Source: JACKNG01 sp040220855
GTDB taxonomy: Bacteria; Pseudomonadota; Gammaproteobacteria; Ga0077536
NCBI GenBank assembly: GCA_040220855.1
Contig: JAVJVZ010000020.1
Location: 1-64,000, forward strand
Length of the DNA stretch: 64,000 nt
Reading direction: 5' to 3'
Below, piece by piece: positions 1-7,486 of the stretch. Position 1 is the stretch's first letter. Every line of letters starts with the position of its first letter. Both the position numbers and the translations under genes were made by a program. Under the pieces are notes generated by a model. That model made no database searches and was not told the origin of the DNA. It saw only the letters and a list, made by a program, of their open reading frames with translations.

Positions 1-404
1 GAGCAGTGGAGCGCCTGCACGCGGCGCTCGTCGCCGCCGCTGTCTCCGATACCGTGCATGCGCCCGGCGGTGTGCGATGACTCGGTATCGAGCGCCGCCT
101 CGAGTGGCTCGATGAAGGTGCCGAAGAGATCGAACACGAACGGGCTGCTGCCGGCGATGATGCGCTGGATGGCGGGGTCGGTCAGCGTGCTGAATACCAG
201 CGGCGGCGCGCCACCCGCCGTCGATGCCTTCTCGATCGTCGCCACCGCGGCGCGCGCAGCCAGCTCGTTGGTGACGAAGGGGATGTGCGTGCGCTCGAAA
301 TCGATGCCCGGGAACTGCGTGAGCAGGCTCGCGCCGAGCATCTCGGCGGTGATGCCGGTGCGATCGGAGATGAAGAAGACGCGGCGTTTGCGCTCGTTGG
401 ACAT
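1..404 (-). CDS. ppsR: Phosphoenolpyruvate synthase regulatory protein (PSRP), C-terminus beyond window edge
   Basis: This is the N-terminal 134 codons of a bifunctional kinase/pyrophosphorylase that inactivates and reactivates PEP synthase by ADP-dependent phosphorylation and Pi-dependent dephosphorylation. The start ATG (402-404) opens MSNERKRRVFFISDRTG, followed by ITAEMLG, which is the family's conserved N-terminus. The DLFGTFIEPLE and HTAGRMHG segments further on are also typical of DUF299/PSRP proteins. The P-loop-bearing C-terminal half lies outside the window. It is divergent from ppsA, the classic gammaproteobacterial arrangement of regulator and target. The family call is firm; the activity is inferred from the family. 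Confidence 0.93.
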   Translation of the reverse strand, partial: MSNERKRRVFFISDRTGITAEMLGASLLTQFPGIDFERTHIPFVTNELAARAAVATIEKASTAGGAPPLVFSTLTDPAIQRIIAGSSPFVFDLFGTFIEPLEAALDTESSHTAGRMHGIGDSGGDERRVQALHC

Positions 405-626
405 CGGCGGCTCGGCAGGTTCGGACGGGGCGGCTGGCGCACGCAGGCGCTGCGCGGCGCAGTGTAGCCGAATGCACGCGCGGACGCCGAGCACGGCCCG
501 CGGCAGCCCGCCGCGCGCGGCTGCGAGGGCCCGCGCGACTCGGTTACAATCCCGCCCTTGTCGCCGCCGGGGCCCGCGCCGCGCGGACGGCGAAGCATCG
601 CAACGCTTGAGGGCTGAGAGCAGGCA

Positions 627-2987
627 ATGAGCGACTATATCGTGTCACTGAAGGACGTCGGCATGGACGACGTCGAGATGGTCGGCGGCAAGAACGCCTC
701 ACTGGGCGAGATGATCCGTCATCTCGACGCCGCCGGCGTGCGGGTGCCGGGCGGCTTCGCGACGACGGCCGCGGCATTCCGCGAGTTCCTTGCCCACGAG
801 GGCCTCGACGGCCGCATCCGCGAGCGCCTCGCGAGCTTCGACGTCGACGACGTCGGCGAGCTCGCGCGCGCCGGCAAGGAAATCCGCCAATGGATTATCG
901 ACACGCCGTTTCCGCCGCGCCTGCAACAGGAGATCGAGGATGCCTTCCATGCCATGAGCAATGGCGCCGATGGCGATTTCTCGGTCGCCGTGCGCTCGTC
1001 GGCGACCGCCGAAGACCTGCCGACGGCATCCTTTGCCGGCCAGCAGGAGACCTTTCTCAACGTCTCCGGCGTCGACCATGTCGTGCGCCGCATCAAGGAC
1101 GTGTTCGCCTCGCTCTTCAACGACCGCGCGATCTCCTACCGGGTCCATCACGGCTTCGATCACCACAAGGTCGCGCTGTCGGCCGGGGTACAGCGCATGG
1201 TGCGCAGCGACGTCGGCGCGAGCGGCGTGATGTTCACCCTCGACACCGAGTCCGGCTTCCGCGACGTGGTGTTCATCACCGCGAGCTACGGCCTCGGCGA
1301 GATGGTCGTGCAGGGCGCGGTCAACCCGGACGAGTTCTACGTCTACAAGCCGGCACTCGCCGCGGGCCACCGCGCGGTGTTGCGGCGTAACCTGGGCAGC
1401 AAGCATCTGCAGATGGTCTATGCCGGCGACGCGGACGGCGAGCACGTGGTCACCTGCGAGGTCGACGACGCGCGCCGCGGCCAGTTCTCCATCTCGGATG
1501 CGGAGATCGAGTCCCTGGCGCGTCTCGCCGTTGCCATCGAGGCGCACTATGGCCGCCCGATGGACATCGAGTGGGCCAAGGACGGCAACGACGGCGAACT
1601 CTACATCGTGCAGGCCCGCCCGGAGACGGTGCAGAGCCGCGCCGGCCAGGTCATCGAGCGCTGGGATCTGAAGGGCCGCGGGGAAGTGCTCAGCGAGGGG
1701 CGCTCGATCGGACAGAAAATCGGCGCCGGCGTCGCCCGTGTGATCACCAGCATCGAGGACATGGAAAAGCTGCGCCAGGGTGACGTGCTCGTCACCGACA
1801 TGACCGACCCGGACTGGGAGCCGGTCATGAAGCGTGCTGCCGCCATCGTCACCAACCGCGGCGGCCGCACCTGCCACGCGGCGATCATCGCGCGCGAGCT
1901 CGGGGTGCCGGCGATCGTCGGTTGTGGCGATGCCACGGCCAGCATCGCCGATGGCCGCGAGGTCACCGTCAGCTGTGCCGGCGGCGACACGGGATATGTC
2001 TACGACGGCCTGCTCGAGTTCGAACGGCGCGAGATTGAACTCGCCGCGATGCCCGAGGTACCAGTCAAGATCATGATGAACGTGGGCAACCCGGATCGCG
2101 CGTTCGCGTTCGCCGCGCTGCCCCACCGGGGCGTCGGCCTGGCGCGGCTCGAGTTCATCATCAATCGCATGATCGGCATCCATCCACGCGCGCTGCTCGA
2201 GTACGACACCCTGCCGGTCGAGCTGCAGGCGACCATCGCGCCGCTCATCTCGGCCTATCCGAGCCCGCGCGAGTTCTTCGTCAGCCGCCTGGCCGAGGGC
2301 GTCGCCACGATCGCCGCGGCGTTCGCGCCCGAACCCGTTATCGTGCGGCTGTCGGATTTCAAGTCGAACGAGTACGCCAATCTCATCGGCGGGCCACGCT
2401 ACGAGCCCGACGAGGAGAACCCGATGCTCGGCTTCCGCGGCGCCTCGCGCTACGTGGCCGACTCCTTCCGCCCCTGTTTCGAGATGGAGTGCGAGGCCCT
2501 GCGCTACGTGCGCGACCAGATGGGGCTGACCAACGTGCAGGTGATGGTGCCCTTCGTACGCACCGTCGACGAGGCGGCGGCCGTCGCCGGGCTGCTCGAG
2601 GCCAACGGGCTCGGGCGCGGCGTCAACGACCTGCGCGTGGTCATGATGTGCGAGCTGCCATCCAACGCGCTGCTCGCCGAAGCCTTCCTCGAATACTTCG
2701 ACGGCTTCTCCATTGGCTCGAACGATCTCACCCAGCTCACCCTGGGTCTCGATCGCGACTCCGGCCTCGTCGCCGATCGCTTCGACGAACGCAACGAGGC
2801 CGTCAAGGCACTCATGGAGCGCGCCATCCAGGCCTGCCGCAAGGCCGGCAAGTATGTCGGCATCTGCGGCCAGGGCCCCTCGGACCACGAGGATCTCGCC
2901 GAGTGGCTGATGGCACAGGGCATCGAGAGCATCTCGCTCAACCCGGATACCGTGGTCGAGACCTGGCTGGACCTGGCCAGGCAATGA
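627..2987 (+). CDS. ppsA: Phosphoenolpyruvate synthase (pyruvate, water dikinase)
   Basis: The product converts pyruvate, ATP and water to PEP, AMP and Pi, the gluconeogenic entry step. The 786-residue length matches PEP synthases. The N-terminal ATP-grasp half begins with VGGKNASLGEM. The central phosphohistidine domain has GGRTCHAAIIARELG with the phosphorylated His at residue 417. The C-terminal PEP/pyruvate TIM barrel carries MCELPSNALLA, and further on GSNDLTQLTLG and GICGQGPSD. It is divergent from ppsR, whose product should control it by phosphorylating the Thr next to the catalytic His. Together with isocitrate lyase (57056-58351) it suggests growth on C2 or fatty-acid carbon that needs gluconeogenesis. 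Confidence 0.97.
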   Translation: MSDYIVSLKDVGMDDVEMVGGKNASLGEMIRHLDAAGVRVPGGFATTAAAFREFLAHEGLDGRIRERLASFDVDDVGELARAGKEIRQWIIDTPFPPRLQQEIEDAFHAMSNGADGDFSVAVRSSATAEDLPTASFAGQQETFLNVSGVDHVVRRIKDVFASLFNDRAISYRVHHGFDHHKVALSAGVQRMVRSDVGASGVMFTLDTESGFRDVVFITASYGLGEMVVQGAVNPDEFYVYKPALAAGHRAVLRRNLGSKHLQMVYAGDADGEHVVTCEVDDARRGQFSISDAEIESLARLAVAIEAHYGRPMDIEWAKDGNDGELYIVQARPETVQSRAGQVIERWDLKGRGEVLSEGRSIGQKIGAGVARVITSIEDMEKLRQGDVLVTDMTDPDWEPVMKRAAAIVTNRGGRTCHAAIIARELGVPAIVGCGDATASIADGREVTVSCAGGDTGYVYDGLLEFERREIELAAMPEVPVKIMMNVGNPDRAFAFAALPHRGVGLARLEFIINRMIGIHPRALLEYDTLPVELQATIAPLISAYPSPREFFVSRLAEGVATIAAAFAPEPVIVRLSDFKSNEYANLIGGPRYEPDEENPMLGFRGASRYVADSFRPCFEMECEALRYVRDQMGLTNVQVMVPFVRTVDEAAAVAGLLEANGLGRGVNDLRVVMMCELPSNALLAEAFLEYFDGFSIGSNDLTQLTLGLDRDSGLVADRFDERNEAVKALMERAIQACRKAGKYVGICGQGPSDHEDLAEWLMAQGIESISLNPDTVVETWLDLARQ

Positions 2988-3041
2988 GTCCGTGCCGGCG
3001 GCGCTGCGCCGGCCATGCACAAGGCGCCGCCGCGGCCCGAC

Positions 3042-3074
3042 TTATCCACAGGTGTCTGACCCTGTCGTGGATAA
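3042..3074. other. Inverted pair of DnaA-box-like 9-mers between convergent genes
   Basis: TTATCCACA at 3042-3050 matches the DnaA box consensus perfectly. CGTGGATAA at 3066-3074 reads TTATCCACG on the other strand (8 of 9). The two face each other 15 nt apart in the 112-nt gap between the ppsA stop and the stop of the next gene. The same arms could pair as an imperfect hairpin with a 3-nt bulge, so a transcription-termination role between convergent genes is the alternative. No T-tract follows. Function is inferred only. Confidence 0.4.
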
Positions 3075-3099
3075 CTCGCGCGGCGGGCGTAGCCTGTCT

Positions 3100-3843
3100 T
3101 CAGGCCTGCATCAGCCGGAGCTGATCTTCCAGTACGCGGCGTTCCTGTGACGGGATGTCGTGATCGGCGAGACGCGCTTCGACCAGCTCGCGCGGGATCA
3201 GGCCGCGGATGATCAGGCGCCGCTTCTCTTCCGGCAGGATGGTATCGCGGAAGAAGATGTCGCCGACCGGGATGAGGCGGCTCTCGACGATCAGCACCAC
3301 CTCGTTGAGCAGTGCGCGGAAGCCGCTGTGCGTCTGTGACAGGCGTTGTTCGGCGAAGTCGATCTGCGCCACGCCGTCGTTGTAGATGGCGCGCATCTCC
3401 TTCTTGTAACGCTCGATGCAGATCGAGTTGACCGTGGCTTCGATCTGCGCCTCGATGTTCTCCAGGCGGCGCTGCATCAGATGCTGCATGACTTCGAGCA
3501 TCGGCAGGTTGGCTGGGACGTGCAGGTAGATCGCGAGCACGTCACGCACACCGAGCTTCTGGTAGATGTCGGTGGTGAACGCGAGGTTGCGCTCGCGCGC
3601 GAGGGCGTCGTAGGACTCGAAGCCGGCGATGGCGACGACATCGGCGAGATCGACGATGGCATGGTTGAAGCCGAGCGCGCAGACGAGCTGTGCGTAGGTC
3701 AGGCCGAGATGGCGGGCGAGCTGCTGCGGGCGAGCCGCGTTGCCGCTGCCAGGACTGGCATCGCGCGTCGCCGCGGCGGAGCGGTAGAGCATCTTCAGCA
3801 GCTCCTCGCTGCTCGCCGTCAGTAACGCGTGGAAGCGGGACAT
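3100..3843 (-). CDS. Conserved-looking cytoplasmic protein of unknown function
   Basis: I do not recognise this 247-residue protein. It has no signal peptide and no membrane segment. It looks mainly helical, with many charged heptad-like stretches in the middle (around residues 125-190, starting at RRLENIEAQIEATVNSI), which suggests oligomerisation. The C-terminus is rich in Glu and Arg (PEEKRRLIIRGLIPRELVE). The N-terminal third contains an ARHLGLTYAQLVCALGFNHA stretch that might form a helix-turn-helix-like fold, but this is weak. Third-position GC and codon use match the neighbours, so it is a genuine resident gene. It ends the long minus-strand run that begins at 9384, 39 nt after the Sel1/SPOR gene. 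Confidence 0.7.
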   Translation of the reverse strand: MSRFHALLTASSEELLKMLYRSAAATRDASPGSGNAARPQQLARHLGLTYAQLVCALGFNHAIVDLADVVAIAGFESYDALARERNLAFTTDIYQKLGVRDVLAIYLHVPANLPMLEVMQHLMQRRLENIEAQIEATVNSICIERYKKEMRAIYNDGVAQIDFAEQRLSQTHSGFRALLNEVVLIVESRLIPVGDIFFRDTILPEEKRRLIIRGLIPRELVEARLADHDIPSQERRVLEDQLRLMQA

Positions 3844-3882
3844 CGCCGATGGGGCCGTATCGGGGTCCGCGATGATAGCACT

Positions 3883-5022
3883 TCAGGGTGGTGCGGCTGC
3901 CTGGAGTTCGGCCTGCAGTGCGGCGAATCCGCGCACCCATGGCGCGTTGCGCGCCAACGCGGCGGGCAGCGCGTCGCGAGCGGCCGTGGCGGTGGCGCGG
4001 TCGGGGAAGCTGCCGACGACCGCGCTGTAGGGATCGGCGCTGTCCCGATGGTGCACGAACCACGCCGCCGGCAAGTCTCCCGCATGCGCTTCGAGCAGGC
4101 GCGCGAGTGCCTCCGGGTCGCGCCCGGCGCCGACCTGCACGGTGAACGACGACGGTGGTTGCGCGAGCACCCACTGGCGGCCCGCCGCCGGGTCGGCGCC
4201 CACGGGCGTTGCGCTCGTCCCATCGTCGTCAGCCGCTGTCGCGGTGGCGTTGTGCGCAGCGTTCGCGTCGCGGGCGTCATCGTTGTCGTCTGCAGCGGGC
4301 ACGGTGCTGTCACTGGCGTCCTCCGCGCTGAGCGTCGAGGACTCGTCGTCGCGTGCGCGCTCCAACGTGGCGAGCGCCGAGGCGGCCGGTTCGAAGGTCG
4401 GTGCCGCGGCTGCGTACCAGCGCGTGGCGGCTACCGCGTCATCCGGCTCGAGCAGCCGGGCAAGGTTGTATTGGGCTGGCGCATAGCCCGCCCGCGCGGC
4501 CTGGCGCAGCAGGGGGATGGCACTGCCGCGTGCCCCGGCGTTCGCGTGGCGCGTTCCGAGCACGAAAGCGGCGAGCACGTCACCAGACGCTGCTGCCTGG
4601 GCGAGCAGGGCTTCGCCGCGCGCCCGGGTAAGGGGATCGCGGCAGTGCAGCAGGCCGGCGTTGTAGGCGCCGCTGGTGTCACCCAACGCTGCGGCACGTT
4701 CCCACCACGCCAGCGCGCGCTCGCGACGCGCCGGCGTACCGAGTCCGAGGTAATGTGCCTCGGCGAGCACCATCGCCGCTGCGGCGTCGCCCGCGTCGGC
4801 GCGCGCCTGCAACGCGGCGAGGGCCGCAGACGGAGCACCGGGCGCGATGCCATGCAGGATGACGCGCGCGGCAGGCGGTGTCAGCGACTCGTCGGCCGCC
4901 AGCGTTGCCGTGACCAGCGTCGCGAACAGCATCACGGCCACCCGCCGCGCGCGCCGGATGTGCGCGGCAGGGCGGCGCTCAGCGCGCCGCGGACTGGGGT
5001 TCGATGCAATCGGCAGCGTCAT
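3883..5022 (-). CDS. Sel1-repeat protein with C-terminal SPOR domain
   Basis: This 379-residue envelope protein has a basic N-terminus and a hydrophobic signal/anchor (VAVMLFATLVTATLAA, about residues 29-44). Several Sel1-like helical repeats follow (for example AAMVLAEAHYLGLGTPARR and AAALGDTSGAYNAGLLHC, about 75-195). A low-complexity Asp/Ala-rich linker leads to a C-terminal SPOR-like domain (from SFTVQVGAGRDPEAL to the end). SPOR domains bind denuded peptidoglycan at the septum and Sel1 repeats mediate protein contacts, so a cell-envelope or division-site scaffold is likely. The ATG at 5022 overlaps the end of the upstream SRAP gene by 44 nt. There is no clear SD, so a start nearer the signal sequence remains possible. 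Confidence 0.75.
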   Translation of the reverse strand: MTLPIASNPSPRRAERRPAAHIRRARRVAVMLFATLVTATLAADESLTPPAARVILHGIAPGAPSAALAALQARADAGDAAAAMVLAEAHYLGLGTPARRERALAWWERAAALGDTSGAYNAGLLHCRDPLTRARGEALLAQAAASGDVLAAFVLGTRHANAGARGSAIPLLRQAARAGYAPAQYNLARLLEPDDAVAATRWYAAAAPTFEPAASALATLERARDDESSTLSAEDASDSTVPAADDNDDARDANAAHNATATAADDDGTSATPVGADPAAGRQWVLAQPPSSFTVQVGAGRDPEALARLLEAHAGDLPAAWFVHHRDSADPYSAVVGSFPDRATATAARDALPAALARNAPWVRGFAALQAELQAAAPP

Positions 5023-5647
5023 GGCGCGGCGAGTTGACCCGGGTGCTGACAGGGTAACAGGCGAGGGCGTCGTCGGCGGCCGGCACCAGCAACTCCAGGG
5101 GGGGTGGCCCGGCGCGTTCCGGCGCCAGCCAGCGCGCATAGTCCGCGCTGGCGAGGGTCACCGGCATGCGATCGTGGATGCTTGCGAGGCGGGCATTGGC
5201 GGCACAGGTAATGATGGCGCAGCTCTCGATTACGGCGCCGTCCTGCTCCCAGTGCTCCCACAGGCCGGCAAAGGCGAGACAGCGGCCATCGGCGGCGTGG
5301 ATATACCAGGGTTGTTTGCCATTCTTCCCGGCGGCCCATTCATAGTAGCCGCTGGCCGGTACCAGGCAGCGACGCCGCCGCAAGGCGGCGCGGAACGCGG
5401 GTTTCTCCGCCACCGTCTCCGCGCGCGCATTGATCATGCGGTTGCCGATCTTCACGTCGCGCGCCCACGACGGCACCAGGCCCCAGCGTACATGGTGCGC
5501 GCAGCGTTCGCCGTCGGCTTCGAGCACCACCAGCACCGGCTGCGTCGGGGCGATGTTGTAGCGTGGCGCGAACTGCGCGAGCGGCGAGATGCCGAATTGC
5601 TCGGCGATAGCTGCGGGATCGGCGGCGAGCGTGTAGCGTCCGCACAT
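4979..5647 (-). CDS. yedK: SOS response-associated peptidase (SRAP/HMCES family, YedK-like)
   Basis: The protein begins MCGRYT, with Cys2 exposed after Met removal. In SRAP proteins this Cys forms a thiazolidine cross-link to abasic sites in single-stranded DNA. Other family marks are RYNIAPTQPVLVV, RWGLVPSWA, NARAETVAEKPAFR, CLVPASGYYEW (catalytic Glu) and SIHDRMPV (conserved His). The length of 222 residues is normal. The start was chosen at the MCG because Cys2 is essential. It lies 23 nt downstream of the mtdA-like gene and overlaps the Sel1/SPOR gene, so it is probably translated as part of the same operon. The role is protection of abasic DNA lesions during replication. Confidence 0.93.
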   Translation of the reverse strand: MCGRYTLAADPAAIAEQFGISPLAQFAPRYNIAPTQPVLVVLEADGERCAHHVRWGLVPSWARDVKIGNRMINARAETVAEKPAFRAALRRRRCLVPASGYYEWAAGKNGKQPWYIHAADGRCLAFAGLWEHWEQDGAVIESCAIITCAANARLASIHDRMPVTLASADYARWLAPERAGPPPLELLVPAADDALACYPVSTRVNSPRHDAADCIEPQSAAR

Positions 5648-5670
5648 GCGAAACGGACCGCGGCGCGGCT

Positions 5671-6537
5671 TCAGCGCGCCGCAAGCATCTCCTTGGCGAG
5701 CGCGAAAATCTCCGGTGCATCGAGCACGATGTCGTTGGACTCGAACAGCTTGGCGACGCAGGCGCGGTGGATCTCGAGCTTGAACGAGCCGAAGCCGATG
5801 GCGCCGTAACACAGCTTGCCGTGGCGTTCGGTGGCGCGATCCATGAGATCGATACCTTCGATGCCGAGCGGCGGCGTGGCGTTGGCGTCGAGCAGGATTT
5901 CCAGGTCGGACAGGTCGCGCCAGTCATTCTCGTGCAGCAGCTGGACGCCGGCGGCGCCGGTGGCAAGCAGGATGTTGGCGCCCTTGAGCACGTTGCGCAG
6001 CGACGCCGGGTCGCCGGCCGCGGCTGGAATGAGATCGACCTTGAAACGACGCTGCATCGCTTCGCACGCGGTTTCCGCGCGGTCCACGCGGCGTGAGCTG
6101 AGCACCACCTCGGCACCTTCCTGCGCCAGCATCACGCCGGCGCGCTGGCCCACCGGGCCGGTGCCGGCAAGCACCACGGCGCGCTTGCCGCGCAGGTCCA
6201 TGTGCCGTCCGACGTAGGCGACGGCCGCCGCCGCGGTGGTGTTCGAACCGTTGCTGTCGAGCATCACGGAGACGCGGAAGTCGCCGAAGAAGTGGTTGCG
6301 GATCGATGCCAGCACCGCTTCGCCTTCGCCCATGTTGCTGCCGGTGACGAACAGCGCCGTGTTCTTCTTCTGTTTCGGCGGCCGCGTGAACACTGCGCCG
6401 TCGACCATGGTACCGACCGTGCTCGGCTTGACGTTGCCGCGACAGGACACGTGGTCTGCGCCGCCGTCGTAGGCGACGACGGTATCGAAGGTGTTCGGAA
6501 TCGGATCGGTATCGAGGTGGAACAGAATCTTCTTCAT
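5671..6537 (-). CDS. mtdA: NAD(P)-dependent methylene-tetrahydromethanopterin/tetrahydrofolate dehydrogenase, MtdA/MtdB family
   Basis: The 288-residue protein oxidises methylene-H4MPT and/or methylene-H4F to the methenyl form with NAD(P)+, a step of C1 oxidation in methylotrophs. It matches the MtdA pattern from my knowledge of the Methylorubrum enzyme: LFHLDTDPIPNTFDTVVAYD, then GGADH, GNVKPSTVG, FFGDFRVSVMLDSNGSNTTA, the Rossmann motif VLAGTGPVGQRAG, and HRACVAKLFES near the C-terminus. A GGAGTG SD lies 8 nt before the ATG. It sits between nadC and the SRAP gene in the same orientation, with no other C1 gene (fae, mch, fhc) visible here. The family is clear; which pterin it uses cannot be told from sequence alone. 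Confidence 0.88.
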   Translation of the reverse strand: MKKILFHLDTDPIPNTFDTVVAYDGGADHVSCRGNVKPSTVGTMVDGAVFTRPPKQKKNTALFVTGSNMGEGEAVLASIRNHFFGDFRVSVMLDSNGSNTTAAAAVAYVGRHMDLRGKRAVVLAGTGPVGQRAGVMLAQEGAEVVLSSRRVDRAETACEAMQRRFKVDLIPAAAGDPASLRNVLKGANILLATGAAGVQLLHENDWRDLSDLEILLDANATPPLGIEGIDLMDRATERHGKLCYGAIGFGSFKLEIHRACVAKLFESNDIVLDAPEIFALAKEMLAAR

Positions 6538-6634
6538 GGCGCCATCACTCCGCAGTGGGGGCGCACACTAGCGCGGATGAGGAAACGTACGCAAGGCGAT
6601 GGCGGCGTACGGCGGCGTATGCGTGGCGTCAGCG

Positions 6635-7483
6635 TCAGGCGGTGATGCGCATGGAAAAATCGATCGCGCGCACGTGCTTGGTGAGCGCGCCGATCGAGAT
6701 GTAGTCGGCGCCGACGTCAGCGAGCGCGGCGAGCTCGTCGAGCGCGACGCCGCCGGAGATCTCGACCTGCGCACGGCCGGCGACATGCGCCGTGGCATGT
6801 CGCATGTCCGCGATCGAGAAGTTGTCGAGCAGCACCATGTCGACGCCGGCAGTGAGCGCCTGCTCGAGTTCATCGAGCGATTCCACTTCGACCTCCACCT
6901 TCACGCGCGGATGCGCGGCCCGAATCGCTGCCACCGCCTGCATGATCGAGCCCGCCGCGGCGATGTGGTTCTCTTTGATCAGAACGGCATCGTAGAGCCC
7001 CATGCGGTGATTGCTGCCGCCGCCGCAGCGTACTGCGTACTTCTGCGCCGCACGAAGCCCGGGCACCGTCTTGCGCGTGTCGAGGATGCGCGTGTGGCTG
7101 TCGCCGAGCGCATCCACGTGCGCACGCGTGGTGGTCGCGGTCCCGGACAGCGTCTGCAGGAAATTGAGCGCGGTGCGCTCGCCGGTGACGATGGCGCGCG
7201 CCGGCCCGCGCAGCGTGCACACGGGGTCGCCCGGCGCGACGTGCTCACCGTCACCGCGTGCCCAGCGCACCACGACCGCGGCATCGAGCAGGGCGAACAC
7301 CCGATCGAACCAGGCGCTGCCGGCGAGCACGGCGCGCTCGCGGCACACCACCTCGGCATGGGCCGCCGCGTCGGCCGGGATCAGGCTCGCGGTGAGGTCG
7401 CCGTCGCCGACGTCCTCGGCGAGCGCACGGCGTACGCAGTCATCGAGATCGGCTGGCAATGGCGGCAGGTTGGCGGTCGTCAT
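6635..7483 (-). CDS. nadC: Nicotinate-nucleotide pyrophosphorylase (quinolinate phosphoribosyltransferase)
   Basis: The product makes nicotinate mononucleotide from quinolinate and PRPP in de novo NAD synthesis. The 282-residue length is standard. Diagnostic motifs are LNFLQTLSGTATTT, DTRKTVPGLRAAQKYAV, CGGGSNHRMGLYDAVLIKEN (substrate-binding His, Arg and Lys) and DMVLLDNF, then EISGGV in the barrel. A GGAG SD precedes the ATG. It starts 3 nt after the stop of the AGCS symporter gene and is 97 nt ahead of mtdA, so it lies inside the minus-strand run. In enterics nadC is next to ampD; here ampD lies 3 kb away on the opposite strand. Confidence 0.96.
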   Translation of the reverse strand: MTTANLPPLPADLDDCVRRALAEDVGDGDLTASLIPADAAAHAEVVCRERAVLAGSAWFDRVFALLDAAVVVRWARGDGEHVAPGDPVCTLRGPARAIVTGERTALNFLQTLSGTATTTRAHVDALGDSHTRILDTRKTVPGLRAAQKYAVRCGGGSNHRMGLYDAVLIKENHIAAAGSIMQAVAAIRAAHPRVKVEVEVESLDELEQALTAGVDMVLLDNFSIADMRHATAHVAGRAQVEISGGVALDELAALADVGADYISIGALTKHVRAIDFSMRITA

Positions 7484-7486
7484 GAT

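Noticed and set aside
699..3020. A 773-codon open frame antisense to ppsA
   Set aside because: It mirrors ppsA, has no recognisable domains and a biased His/Asp/Arg composition typical of antisense frames in GC-rich genes.
3042..3074. A replication origin
   Set aside because: There are only two DnaA-like boxes, no AT-rich unwinding region and no dnaA, dnaN or gidA neighbours.
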